Assembly (NCBI GenBank): GCA_946188175.1
Contig: CAMHUJ010000028.1
Span: 1-10,013, forward strand
From: an uncultured Ruminococcus sp.
GTDB lineage: Bacteria > Bacillota > Clostridia > Oscillospirales > Ruminococcaceae
DNA: 10,013 nucleotides
Direction: 5' to 3'
In this document: piece by piece, positions 1 through 6,884 of the stretch
Position numbering within the stretch: the first letter of the stretch is position 1
Layout: each line of letters begins with the position of its first letter
Notes under the pieces: model-generated
What the model saw: the letters and a program-made list of their open reading frames with translations, nothing else
Told to the model about the DNA's origin: nothing
The model's database searches: none
Position numbers and translations under genes: made by a program

Positions 1-6
1 TATAAT
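1..6 (+). promoter_or_regulatory. Possible -10 box for the LRR lipoprotein operon
   Basis: A TATAAT hexamer opens the window, about 54 nt before the ATG at 61. If it is a real -10 box, transcription would start near position 13 and leave a leader of about 48 nt. The -35 box would lie outside the window and cannot be checked. The hexamer is also part of an AT-rich palindrome (1-10), so chance is a real alternative. Confidence 0.3.
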
Positions 7-60
7 TATAGCATAGCAAAGCGATAAAAACAAGTGCGTCGAACGCGAAAGGAGGACGGC

Positions 61-1194
61 ATGCATCGGACGAAACAACCTATTCTGACTGCGGCGCTGG
101 TATGTGCACTGTCGCTGACGGGCTGCTCGTTTGAGTCGTTTCTCCGGCTGGCGGAGGATTATCCGGAGGAGGAAACCGCCCGAACCGAAGAATCGGGTGC
201 GGAAACCTCTGCGGCGGAAACACGCAGCGCCGAGGAGATCAATTCGCTGGCGGATGATATTCTCGGCAGATTCCGCGACCGCTTCCGCAGTGATCCGGAC
301 GGTTCGGATACACCGCAGCAGACGGATTCGCAGCAGGAGGGCTTTGTTACGGAGCCTGCGGAATCCGGCGGTCTGGCAGTCTGCGGCTATGAACCGGCGC
401 CCAATCCGTTCAGCGATGAGATGCTGATTGTGCCGGAGGAGATCAACGGGCAGAAGGTGACCGCAGTCGGTGAATCCGGCTTTTCCGGTGCGGATTATGC
501 ACATCTGGTGCTGCTGCCGGAGACCGTCACGTATTTCGGCGAATATGCCTTCAAGGGCTCATCGGTGACGGAGTTTTCCCACCGTGCCGGGGAGATCGTC
601 ATGGCGGATTACTGCTTCAAGGACTGTCCGCAGCTCAGCCATATTATTTTCCGGGAGAATCCGGTGACGCTCGGCGAATACTGCTTTGATAACAGCGGTG
701 CCGGTGATATCTCCGGCATGCATTGCAGACTGGATGCCGACAGCTATTGCTTTACGGATATGCCGAAGCTCGAGCATGTCGTGCTGGACGGCGATATCAC
801 GCTCGGGGAATACTGCTTCGAGAACTGTCCGCTGCTCAGTGAGGTGGTTCTGGGCGAGGGAACAATCGAGCTCGGGAATTATTCGTTTATGAAATCCGCG
901 CTGAATGATCTTGTGATACGGGAAAATGCGGGCGGCAGCATCGGCGAATACTGCTTTATGGAATGCTGGCGGCTCGAAGATATCATCATGGAGGAGGGCA
1001 TCACGGAGATCGGCGATTATGCATTCAGCAGCTGCCGTAATCTCAGCCTTGTGATGCTGCCTGCAAGTATCGAAAAGATCGGCAGCCATGCGTTTTCGGA
1101 CTGCGGATTGGATATTATGTTTCAGGTGCCTGCGGATTCCGCTGCGGAGGCGTTCTGCAAGGAACAGGGCTTTGAATATACTGTAAGGGACTGA
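61..1194 (+). CDS. BspA-type leucine-rich-repeat surface lipoprotein
   Basis: This is a secreted lipoprotein of 377 residues, predicted to sit on the outer face of the membrane. The start at 61 is chosen because AAAGGAGG precedes it at normal spacing; an in-frame GTG at 34 has no such site. Residues 1-21 form a signal peptide (basic start, hydrophobic core) ending in a lipobox LTGC, with Cys22 as the lipidated residue. Residues 30-95 are an acidic, Ser/Thr/Gln-rich spacer of low complexity. From about 115 to 350 there are around ten LRR_5-type repeats of 22-23 residues, built on a pattern like GEYCF-x2-C-x2-L-x2-(I/V). The tail, with EAFCKEQGFEYTV, is the usual cap of such proteins. BspA-type LRRs are known in surface binding and adhesion; the ligand here is unknown. 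It is probably the first gene of an operon, 14 nt before the alpha-galactosidase. The family call is firm, the function open. Confidence 0.9.
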   Translation: MHRTKQPILTAALVCALSLTGCSFESFLRLAEDYPEEETARTEESGAETSAAETRSAEEINSLADDILGRFRDRFRSDPDGSDTPQQTDSQQEGFVTEPAESGGLAVCGYEPAPNPFSDEMLIVPEEINGQKVTAVGESGFSGADYAHLVLLPETVTYFGEYAFKGSSVTEFSHRAGEIVMADYCFKDCPQLSHIIFRENPVTLGEYCFDNSGAGDISGMHCRLDADSYCFTDMPKLEHVVLDGDITLGEYCFENCPLLSEVVLGEGTIELGNYSFMKSALNDLVIRENAGGSIGEYCFMECWRLEDIIMEEGITEIGDYAFSSCRNLSLVMLPASIEKIGSHAFSDCGLDIMFQVPADSAAEAFCKEQGFEYTVRD

Positions 1195-1208
1195 GAAGGG
1201 AGGCTCCT

Positions 1209-2843
1209 ATGAACGAACTCAAGCAAATTATACTGAAATATACACAGAACGGCAGCAGCTTCTGTCTGATGACGGACGGCAGTGCGGCGCAGACCGGCAC
1301 GGTACGCTTTTCTGCGGACTGGGACGGCGGCAGACTCAGCTTACAGGTCTCGGCATCGGCAGAGATCGTGCTGGAGGAGCTTTCGGCGGTCTTTGCCTAT
1401 GCATTTGACGAGGAGGAGCGCATCTTCCTAAACGGCTGGCAGTCGTGGACGGACAGCGTGGAGCACGGCATCCGCGGCAAGATGCGCGGACTCGATCACC
1501 TGCCGCGCAATATCCTTGAAAAATATGCGTTGACACAGTACGGCGATTATAATTTCACAGCCTATCCGAATCAGGCAGGACATCTGCACGGCTGGACCTA
1601 CGGCTATCTCCGCCGCGGCGAACAGTTTGTGCTGATCGGCTCGCTGAATGAGCAGGACGGCTTCATGCGCATCGAAACGGATGCCGAGGCGGGGACGGTC
1701 ACCCTCTGCAAGGACTGTGAGGGGCTGCGTCTGCAAGGCGATTACGGCATGCAGGCGGTCATTCTCTCCGGCAGCGAACAGGCGGTCTTCGACGGCTATT
1801 TTGCAGCGCTCGGTCTGCCGCCGGTGAAGGCGGAGCCAATCTTCGGATATACAAGCTGGTACCGGCATTATGCGAATATCAGTGAGCAGAAGATCATTGA
1901 CGATCTGCTCGGGCTGCATTCGCTCGATTACAGAGCCGATGTCTTTCAGGTCGATGACGGCTGGGCAACTGCCGTCGGTGACTGGTTCTCGGTCGATAAG
2001 GAGAAATTCCCGAACGGCATGGATAATATTGCCGATGATATCCGGAAGGCGAAGCAGCGCCCGGGTATCTGGCTGGCGCCGTTTGCCTGCGAGGAGAAAT
2101 CCGAGATCTTCCGCGAACACAAGGACTGGATCGTGACTGACCGGCAGGGCGAATTTGTCAGGGGCGGCTCGAACTGGAGCGGCTTCTATGCGCTCGATAT
2201 TTATCATCCGGAGGTGCGTGCCTATCTGCGGCAGGTGTTCGATACGATCATTCACGCATGGGGCTATGCACTGCTCAAGCTCGATTTTCTCTATGCAGCA
2301 TGCATCGAACCGCGTCCGGATAAAACGCGCGGCATGATCATGGCGGATGCAATGGACTTCCTGCGCAGCGTCACGAAGGATGCACAGATCCTCGGCTGCG
2401 GCGTACCGCTCGGCAGTGCGTTCGGCAAGGTCGATTACTGCCGCATCGGCTGCGATGTCTCGCTCGACTGGGACGACAAGCCGTATATGCGCGTGATGCA
2501 CCGCGAACGCATCAGCACAAAGAATTCGCTGCTGAATTCAGTCTTCCGGCGGCAGCTTGACGGCAGAGCCTTCGGCAACGATCCGGATGTATTCTTCCTG
2601 CGCAGAGGCATCGGGATGCCTGCATCGCAGAAGCAGTGCCTTGCAGAGATCAATGCGCTGACGGGCAGCGTCCTGTTTACATCGGACGACTGTGCGGAAT
2701 ACAATGACAATCAGCAGATGATGCTGCGGCAGCTCATGCGGCTGCGTGAGGCGGAGGTCATTTCCGCAGAGGTGCAGAATGATCAGCTGACGATCCGGTT
2801 CCGCAGGGGCGGCAAGGAGTATACGAAGCAGTATCCGCTTTGA
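1209..2843 (+). CDS. Alpha-galactosidase, GH36-like (clan GH-D)
   Basis: Predicted retaining glycoside hydrolase removing alpha-galactosyl units (raffinose- or melibiose-type sugars, galactomannan side chains). It has 544 residues and no signal peptide or membrane segment, so it should be cytoplasmic. The N-terminal third is a beta-sandwich with FLNGWQSW (73-80). The TIM barrel begins near 210 with FGYTSWYRHY, followed by FQVDDGW (246-252), PGIWLAPF (285-292) and LLKLDF (355-360). D359 is the likely nucleophile. D416 in RIGCDVSLDWD is the likely acid/base. Both roles are inferred from the clan pattern. The protein is shorter than classical GH36 enzymes of about 700 residues, mainly in the N-terminal sandwich, so substrate specificity is less certain than the fold. 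AAGGGAGG at 1196-1203 sits 5 nt before ATG. The gene follows the LRR lipoprotein by 14 nt and precedes the phosphoesterase by 33 nt, which fits one transcript. Confidence 0.88.
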   Translation: MNELKQIILKYTQNGSSFCLMTDGSAAQTGTVRFSADWDGGRLSLQVSASAEIVLEELSAVFAYAFDEEERIFLNGWQSWTDSVEHGIRGKMRGLDHLPRNILEKYALTQYGDYNFTAYPNQAGHLHGWTYGYLRRGEQFVLIGSLNEQDGFMRIETDAEAGTVTLCKDCEGLRLQGDYGMQAVILSGSEQAVFDGYFAALGLPPVKAEPIFGYTSWYRHYANISEQKIIDDLLGLHSLDYRADVFQVDDGWATAVGDWFSVDKEKFPNGMDNIADDIRKAKQRPGIWLAPFACEEKSEIFREHKDWIVTDRQGEFVRGGSNWSGFYALDIYHPEVRAYLRQVFDTIIHAWGYALLKLDFLYAACIEPRPDKTRGMIMADAMDFLRSVTKDAQILGCGVPLGSAFGKVDYCRIGCDVSLDWDDKPYMRVMHRERISTKNSLLNSVFRRQLDGRAFGNDPDVFFLRRGIGMPASQKQCLAEINALTGSVLFTSDDCAEYNDNQQMMLRQLMRLREAEVISAEVQNDQLTIRFRRGGKEYTKQYPL

Positions 2844-2876
2844 TGCGGCAACAGAAAGCAGAGGGATAACAAAAGC

Positions 2877-3971
2877 ATGTGGCTTGCCATTTTTACGGTT
2901 GTCGGGCTGCTCGGCATTTTCAGCATGATCTTTCTGATCCGCGGCTTTCACAGATTTCACTGTCTGGAGCAGCTTGCGCAGAAGCACAGACTGCTTTCAT
3001 GGCTTGCGGCAATGCTGCCGGTCGCGCTGCTGATGTGTACGTATTTTATCAATGTGTATTCGATGTTCATTGTGCTGATTCATCTTATGATGATCTGGCT
3101 GTTCTGCGATCTTGCAGGCTTTATCATCCGGAAAATCCGGCACAAGGAACGCACGCGCAATTACGCAGGCGGCGCGGCACTGCTGCTGACGGCTGCGGTG
3201 CTCTGCACGGGCTGGTATTTTGCGCATCATGTCTATGAGAAGGATTATCGCCTTGCGACAGAAAAATCGCTCGGCGGCGAGCCGCTGCGGATTGCCATGC
3301 TTGCGGATTCGCATCTGGGCGTGACGCTGAGCGGTCAGGATTTTGCCGCGCAGCTGAAACGGATCGAAGCGGCAAAGCCGGATGTGCTGTTTATCTGCGG
3401 CGATTTTGTCGATGATGATTCGGTCAAATCGGATCTGCTGACTGCCTGTCAGGCGCTCGGCGCAATGCAGCTGAAATACGGCGTGTATTATGTCTACGGC
3501 AACCATGACAACGGCTATTACAATCACCGCGATTTTTCGCCGGATGATCTCCGGAATGCGCTGACGGAGAATCATGTGCAGATTCTCGAGGATGAGACCG
3601 TGACGTTCGATGACCGGTTTGCGGTGATCGGACGAAAGGATTTCTATGCAGATGCGCGCCTTCCCGCAGAAACACTTGCGCAGCCGCTTGATGACAGTCT
3701 CTATCAGATTGTGCTTGATCATCAGCCGACGGATTATGATGCGGAAGCGGCAGCCGGATTTGATCTGGTGCTCTGCGGTCATACGCACGGCGGACATCTG
3801 TTTCCGGCAGGACTGATCGGACTGCTCATCAGCGACAATGATGCGATCTACGGTCTGGAGCGGCGCGGCAATACTTCGTTTATCGTGACCTCGGGTATTT
3901 CCGGCTGGGCGATTCCGTTCAAGACCGGCGCAACTTCGGAGTATTGTATCATTGATGTGAAACCGGAATAA
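2877..3971 (+). CDS. Membrane-anchored metallophosphoesterase (YkuE/YaeI-like)
   Basis: Calcineurin-like phosphoesterase of 364 residues. The N-terminal 115 residues hold about four hydrophobic helices (near 1-21, 42-58, 60-84 and 97-116); the catalytic domain follows. The dinuclear-metal motifs are all present and in order: ADSH (D144, H146), CGDF (D176), YGNHD (N209, H210), DHQP (H282) and CGHTHGGH (H302, H304). Relatives are variously annotated as phosphodiesterases or lipid phosphohydrolases; the substrate cannot be told from sequence. With the four helices, the catalytic domain is expected on one face of the membrane, and an even helix count with a cytoplasmic N-terminus would place it inside, though topology is uncertain. 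The ribosome site (GAGGG near 2861) is weaker and more distant than those of its neighbours, suggesting translation may lean on coupling with the upstream gene 33 nt away. It is the last gene of the probable operon. Confidence 0.9.
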   Translation: MWLAIFTVVGLLGIFSMIFLIRGFHRFHCLEQLAQKHRLLSWLAAMLPVALLMCTYFINVYSMFIVLIHLMMIWLFCDLAGFIIRKIRHKERTRNYAGGAALLLTAAVLCTGWYFAHHVYEKDYRLATEKSLGGEPLRIAMLADSHLGVTLSGQDFAAQLKRIEAAKPDVLFICGDFVDDDSVKSDLLTACQALGAMQLKYGVYYVYGNHDNGYYNHRDFSPDDLRNALTENHVQILEDETVTFDDRFAVIGRKDFYADARLPAETLAQPLDDSLYQIVLDHQPTDYDAEAAAGFDLVLCGHTHGGHLFPAGLIGLLISDNDAIYGLERRGNTSFIVTSGISGWAIPFKTGATSEYCIIDVKPE

Positions 3972-4007
3972 GGATATTATTCTTTGGAATCCTGCTGTTG
4001 ATAGAAA

Positions 4008-4034
4008 TGAAGCCGCTTTCACGCTTCACTTTTT
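4008..4034 (+). terminator. Weak candidate terminator after the phosphoesterase
   Basis: TGAAGC (4008-4013) and GCTTCA (4023-4028) can form a 6-bp stem with a 9-nt loop, followed by CTTTTT. The stem is short and the much stronger hairpin at 4052-4096 is close by, so this may be chance or a partial stop. Confidence 0.25.
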
Positions 4035-4051
4035 CCTTCTTCCATAAACGA

Positions 4052-4096
4052 AAAAGCCGCTCAATTCAAGCTGTTACGCTGAATTGAGCGGCTTTT
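4052..4096. terminator. Bidirectional rho-independent terminator between convergent genes
   Basis: A perfect 16-bp inverted repeat pairs 4052-4067 (AAAAGCCGCTCAATTC) with 4081-4096, with a 13-nt loop. On the plus strand the stem runs into TTTTCTTT. On the minus strand it runs into a run of five T (from 4055 to 4051). It therefore can end both the plus-strand operon stopping at 3971 and the minus-strand dockerin gene stopping at 4189. Confidence 0.92.
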
Positions 4097-4113
4097 CTTT
4101 GTCATCATATAAA

Positions 4114-4167
4114 CATGGGGTCCGGGGACAATGTCCCCGGCGAGGGTTTTGGGCGAGCAGCCCCATG
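4114..4167. repeat. GC-rich palindromic intergenic element (REP-like)
   Basis: CATGGGG (4114-4120) and CCCCATG (4161-4167) form an outer inverted repeat. Inside it, CCGGGGACA (4122-4130) and TGTCCCCGG (4132-4140) form a near-perfect hairpin. A third possible stem pairs GGGC (4151-4154) with GCCC (4160-4163), in competition with the outer stem. The element lies in the 3' untranslated part of the minus-strand dockerin gene, before the terminator. GC-rich palindromes of this style are recalled as recurrent intergenic elements in related genomes; the copy number here is unknown because only one copy is in the window. Confidence 0.5.
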
Positions 4168-4188
4168 ATTGATCCATCGGAGATACAT

Positions 4189-4941
4189 TTATTTCCTGCT
4201 GATGATGTAATCCCATGAGAAATTCCGTCCGGCGAGGATGTTTTCGGCGTAATACAGGAGAATATACTGCGCATCGGCAACATCGACGCTGCCGTTGCTG
4301 TCAACGTCTGCGCATCGGATCTGCGCCTGCGACAGACCGTGCGCCTGACCGGCAATCGCCTGTACATATGCCACGAGCACAATCTGCGCATCCTCAGCGG
4401 AAATGCCGGAATCGCCGTTGAGGTCGCCTCTTGCCTGCGGCTGCGGCGTCGTTGTCTGCTGCGCCTCCGGATAGCGCGTCATGGCATAGACGGTCTCCTT
4501 GCTTTTGATCGTGGACATCGGGATTTCGCGGCGCCAGTGAACCTTGCCGTTGAAATTGCCCTCGGCGACTGTGACGCTGTTTGCGTTGACATAGAGCACG
4601 ATCACGGAATGCCCGTCATTGTTGATGCGCAGGATATCGCCCACGCGAATCTGGGAATAATCATAATATTTTCTCGCGGGCAGTGAGCCGAACGCCGCAT
4701 CGCTCAGCATGAAGGCAAAGCCTGCGCAGCCGTAGCCGCCGCTGAATATGCCGCCGTGCCATGCATAGAAGCTGTTGTTGCCGAAGGGTGTGCCCTCGGG
4801 ATATCTGGATTCCAGCGCGAGCATTGCCGCGCGGACGCTGTCTTCGGAATAATCGGCTGCTGCGGCATTCTGCGCCGGCAATACGGGCAGCAGAATCAGG
4901 ATCATCAGCAGCGAGAGACATAAGGATGCAAGCCGTTTCAT
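4189..4941 (-). CDS. Secreted papain-like (NlpC/P60 or CHAP type) hydrolase with dockerin
   Basis: Secreted protein of 250 residues. Residues 1-29 are a signal peptide with a leucine-rich core and an alanine-rich cleavage region (AQNAAAA). Residues 33-150 look like a papain-fold cysteine hydrolase of the NlpC/P60 or CHAP type: Cys72 in GYGCAGFAF as nucleophile, His111 in NDGHSVIVLY as base, and EGN (127-129) as the polar third site. A Thr/Gln/Pro linker (about 160) leads to a type I dockerin at 162-228. The dockerin has two EF-hand loops, starting at D163 (D-x-N-x-D) and D202 (D-x-D-x-N), each followed by a helix containing DAQ-I-L. Dockerins bind cohesins, so this protein probably docks to a scaffoldin on the cell or in a cellulosome-like complex. 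It may cut peptidoglycan or peptides; the exact bond is unknown. AGGAGGG (4949-4955) sits 7 nt before ATG. It is transcribed alone, divergent from the MerR gene. Confidence 0.85.
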   Translation of the reverse strand: MKRLASLCLSLLMILILLPVLPAQNAAAADYSEDSVRAAMLALESRYPEGTPFGNNSFYAWHGGIFSGGYGCAGFAFMLSDAAFGSLPARKYYDYSQIRVGDILRINNDGHSVIVLYVNANSVTVAEGNFNGKVHWRREIPMSTIKSKETVYAMTRYPEAQQTTTPQPQARGDLNGDSGISAEDAQIVLVAYVQAIAGQAHGLSQAQIRCADVDSNGSVDVADAQYILLYYAENILAGRNFSWDYIISRK

Positions 4942-4986
4942 CGCGGATCCCTCCTCTGGACGGAAATCGGGCAGCCTTCTATTGCC

Positions 4987-5015
4987 ATTCTACACTTTTT
5001 TAGCTGAAAAGTCAA
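4987..5015 (-). promoter_or_regulatory. Sigma-A promoter of the dockerin hydrolase gene
   Basis: On the minus strand, TTGACT (5015-5010) and TAGAAT (4992-4987) are separated by exactly 17 bp. Transcription would start near 4980, giving a leader of about 39 nt before ATG 4941. Each hexamer differs from consensus at one position. Confidence 0.75.
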
Positions 5016-5093
5016 TGGATATTGTTGCCTTCTCGATTCTGCACAAAACACCGCAAGGATAATTGTATAATATGCTGAATTGCCGGAAATTGC

Positions 5094-5124
5094 TTGACTC
5101 TGACGCTGCGTCATAGTGTATACT
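5094..5124 (+). promoter_or_regulatory. MerR-type promoter with operator dyad in a 19-bp spacer
   Basis: TTGACT (5094-5099) and TATACT (5119-5124) are separated by 19 bp, longer than the usual 17. The spacer holds a perfect dyad, TGACGC-T-GCGTCA (5101-5113), extended by ACT (5097-5099) and AGT (5115-5117), centred at 5107. Known MerR-family activators bind such dyads between over-spaced -35 and -10 boxes and untwist the DNA. The regulator encoded just downstream (ATG 5150) is therefore likely to control its own gene. Transcription would start near 5131, immediately before the ribosome site AAGGAGG (5136-5142). Confidence 0.85.
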
Positions 5125-5149
5125 GTAATCACGCGAAGGAGGAATCGCC

Positions 5150-5893
5150 ATGAGAACTGTAAAGGAAGTCAGTGAGCTGACCGGTATCAGCGTGCGCACG
5201 CTGCAATATTACGACAGGATCGGGCTGCTGCCGCCTGCTGTCCGGACGCAGGCAGGCTACCGGCTGTATGACGATACGGCTTTGGAGCGCTTGCAGCAGA
5301 TTCTGCTTTTTCGGGAGCTTGCGTTTCCGCTCAGTGAGATCAAAGAGATTCTCGAAGCACCGGATTTTGACCGGAGCAAGGCGCTGCGGCAGCAGATCAG
5401 GCTGCTGGAGCTGAAAAAGGAGCATCTGGAGAATCTGATCCTCTTTGCGCGCGGAATTGAATCGTTGGGAGTGAATTATATGGATTATACAGCATTTGAC
5501 AAGACCAGACTCGAAGCCTACGCGAAGCAGGCGAAGGAGACATGGGGACATACGCCGGAATATGCGGAATCGCAGGAGAAGGATGCGCAGCGGACGCCTG
5601 CCGGTCAGGAGAAGCGCGCCGCAGATATGATGCGGCTGTTCACGGAGTTCGGCAGTATGCGCGGCATGCAGCCGGATGCACCGCAGGTTCAGCGGCAGGT
5701 GAAGCGCCTTCAGGATTTCATTACGGAGAACTGGTATACCTGCTCCGAAGCGGTGCTCGCCGGACTCGGGAAAATGTATGCAGCAGGCGGCGAATTCACG
5801 GAGAATATCGACCGCGCCGGCGGGGAAGGGACGGCACAGTTTGCTGCGGATGCGATTGCAGTATACTGCGCATCGGATGATACAGCGCGTTAA
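5150..5893 (+). CDS. MerR-family regulator with TipAS-like sensor domain
   Basis: Transcription regulator of 247 residues. Residues 1-70 are a MerR winged helix-turn-helix with the family pattern VKEVSELTGISVRTLQYYD, then GLLPP and GYRLYDD. Residues 75-107 form the dimerising coiled coil. Residues 115-243 match the TipAS drug-binding domain, most clearly around ENWYTCSEAVLAGLGKMY (173-190) and GGEFTENIDRAGGEGTAQF. TipA-type proteins (TipAL, Mta and SkgA families) bind hydrophobic or thiopeptide compounds and activate transcription of themselves and sometimes efflux genes. The inducer here is unknown. Cys178 lies in the sensor domain, but whether it matches the thiopeptide-binding cysteine of TipAL cannot be settled by eye. 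AAGGAGG at 5136-5142 supports ATG 5150. A terminator follows directly, so the gene is probably transcribed alone. No efflux gene is seen in the window. Confidence 0.9.
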   Translation: MRTVKEVSELTGISVRTLQYYDRIGLLPPAVRTQAGYRLYDDTALERLQQILLFRELAFPLSEIKEILEAPDFDRSKALRQQIRLLELKKEHLENLILFARGIESLGVNYMDYTAFDKTRLEAYAKQAKETWGHTPEYAESQEKDAQRTPAGQEKRAADMMRLFTEFGSMRGMQPDAPQVQRQVKRLQDFITENWYTCSEAVLAGLGKMYAAGGEFTENIDRAGGEGTAQFAADAIAVYCASDDTAR

Positions 5894-5907
5894 CGGCGCT
5901 CTGACTG

Positions 5908-5954
5908 AAAGCTGCTTCATGCTTAGACAATTTGTCGCATGAAGCAGCTTTTTG
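5908..5954 (+). terminator. Rho-independent terminator of the MerR gene
   Basis: AAAGCTGCTTCATGC (5908-5922) pairs perfectly with 5937-5951, a 15-bp stem ending in a T run at 5949-5953. The loop itself contains GACAA (5926-5930) and TTGTC (5932-5936), which can extend the structure. It begins 15 nt after the MerR stop codon. Confidence 0.9.
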
Positions 5955-6111
5955 CATTGGCTGTTGCTTGCAACATTGTTGAAACAGTGAGAAGAAAATG
6001 ACAATGCGACAGTAATATCCGGATTGCACAGCTGATAACAATACTGTTTGTATATAATCATTTCTTAATTATGTGTGCAAAAAAATACATGTAAATTGGT
6101 GCTTTTGCTAC
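5955..6111. other. AT-rich gene-free stretch upstream of the signal peptidase promoter
   Basis: The gene-free interval from 5894 to 6206 is about 313 nt. Apart from the terminator at its left end and the promoter at its right end, this part holds no coding region that can be supported. A TATAAT at 6053-6058 has no -35 box at a workable distance (the nearest, TTGCAC at 6024-6029, is 23 bp away). A small GTTGC/GCAAC inverted repeat near 5963-5974 is too short to call. Confidence 0.5.
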
Positions 6112-6140
6112 TTGACATTCTATTCCGAAAAGAGTATAAT
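6112..6140 (+). promoter_or_regulatory. Perfect-consensus sigma-A promoter for signal peptidase and surface protein
   Basis: TTGACA (6112-6117) and TATAAT (6135-6140) both match the sigma-A consensus exactly and are separated by 17 bp. Transcription would start near 6147. This predicts a strong, largely constitutive promoter for the signal peptidase gene and, by read-through across a 27-nt gap, for the large surface protein. Confidence 0.9.
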
Positions 6141-6193
6141 AACAATAAACTTATAGTATGATGTGTTTACTGTTTTTTATAATTGTTCGGATC

Positions 6194-6201
6194 GGAAGTG
6201 A
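6194..6201 (+). promoter_or_regulatory. Ribosome binding site that favours the TTG start at 6207
   Basis: GGAAGTGA matches the anti-SD complement GGAGGTGA at seven of eight positions. Its GGAAG core ends 8 nt before TTG 6207. The upstream in-frame TTG at 6183 has only AT-rich sequence before it, and a GTG at 6198 lies inside this site. The site therefore argues for 6207 as the start of the signal peptidase. Confidence 0.65.
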
Positions 6202-6206
6202 AAGTT

Positions 6207-6857
6207 TTGGATCGAAAAGAGTTTCGTCATCTCAGCAAAAGCGAACTGATCAGTATCATCTGCGAGATGATGAAGGATAACGAATCCAAGCCGCTTTCAG
6301 GGCTGACGGTTTCCGATGTGGAGGCTGTCCGGAGCGATCTGGATGCCGATGCAAGGCGCAGGCGTATCATCCTTCGGATTGTATCCGTGCTGACCGTCGT
6401 TGCGGCAATCGCAATTCTGATCTCAACGCTGTATCTGCCGGTGATTCAGGTGACTGGCGCAAGCATGGAGCCGTCGCTTTATGAAGACGATGTGCTGCTG
6501 CTGGTGCAGTCGAAGAAGTTTGACCGCGGCGATATTTGCTGCTTTTCATGGCAGAATAAGCTGCTGCTCAAGCGTGTGATCGGTTTGCCAGGCGATATCG
6601 TCCGCATGGACAAAGACGGCAATGTGTTCGTCAATGATCAGCTGCTGGATGAACCGTATCTTGCAGGAAAAAGTCTCGGAGAATGTGATATCAAATTCCC
6701 GTATTACGTGCCGGAGGAGATGTGTTTCGTCCTCGGCGACAATCGGGAAACATCAGTGGACAGCCGGAGTTCCGTCATCGGCTGTGTGGAGTTTGATCAG
6801 ATGATCGGGCGGAAGGTGTTCAGACTCTGGCCGCATCGGATCAGGAAGGCGGAATAA
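6207..6857 (+). CDS. lepB: Type I signal peptidase (S26A)
   Basis: Membrane serine protease that removes signal peptides from exported proteins. From the preferred TTG start it has 216 residues; starting at TTG 6183 would add eight. The N-terminal 50 residues are cytoplasmic and charged, with a leading RKEFRHLSKSEL stretch. One transmembrane helix follows at about 53-76. The catalytic Ser86 is in TGASMEPSL, the catalytic Lys122 in LLLKRVIGLPGD, and the conserved box GDNRETSVDSR is at 167-177, so the enzyme looks active. This differs from the SipA-type pilus chaperones of streptococci, where catalytic residues are missing. It is transcribed from a consensus promoter and lies 27 nt before a large LPXTG surface protein. 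Dedicated signal peptidases next to sortase substrates are known from pilus loci, so this may preferentially serve its neighbour; a general housekeeping role cannot be excluded. Confidence 0.92.
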   Translation: MDRKEFRHLSKSELISIICEMMKDNESKPLSGLTVSDVEAVRSDLDADARRRRIILRIVSVLTVVAAIAILISTLYLPVIQVTGASMEPSLYEDDVLLLVQSKKFDRGDICCFSWQNKLLLKRVIGLPGDIVRMDKDGNVFVNDQLLDEPYLAGKSLGECDIKFPYYVPEEMCFVLGDNRETSVDSRSSVIGCVEFDQMIGRKVFRLWPHRIRKAE

Positions 6858-6884
6858 GGAACAAGACTGGACAAGAGGACGCAA

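Noticed and set aside
34..60. GTG at 34 as the start of the LRR lipoprotein
   Set aside because: The ribosome site AAAGGAGG lies downstream of it, and starting at 61 gives a normal lipoprotein signal peptide.
559..1089. Minus-strand frame with internal repeats opposite the LRR gene
   Set aside because: The repeats are the antisense reflection of the LRR repeats, not an independent protein.
1428..2501. Long minus-strand open frame of 357 codons inside the alpha-galactosidase gene
   Set aside because: It is antisense to a gene with clear GH36 motifs and arises from the GC-rich codon bias. Its translation is rich in Arg, His and Ile with no recognisable domain, and no ribosome site was seen.
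2997..4022. Long minus-strand open frame of 341 codons opposite the metallophosphoesterase
   Set aside because: The plus-strand gene carries a full set of metal-binding motifs. The antisense product looks like low-quality His/Arg/Ile-rich shadow coding.
5066..5071. TATAAT between the two divergent genes as an extra plus-strand promoter
   Set aside because: There is no acceptable -35 hexamer 16-19 bp upstream. The promoter at 5094-5124 explains the MerR gene better.
5129..6061. Minus-strand open frame of 310 codons opposite the MerR gene
   Set aside because: It runs across the MerR promoter region, gene and terminator, has no family resemblance, and the plus-strand protein is clearly real.
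6183..6206. Upstream TTG at 6183 as the start of the signal peptidase
   Set aside because: It has no ribosome site, whereas GGAAGTGA sits at the right distance before TTG 6207. It is not strictly excluded.
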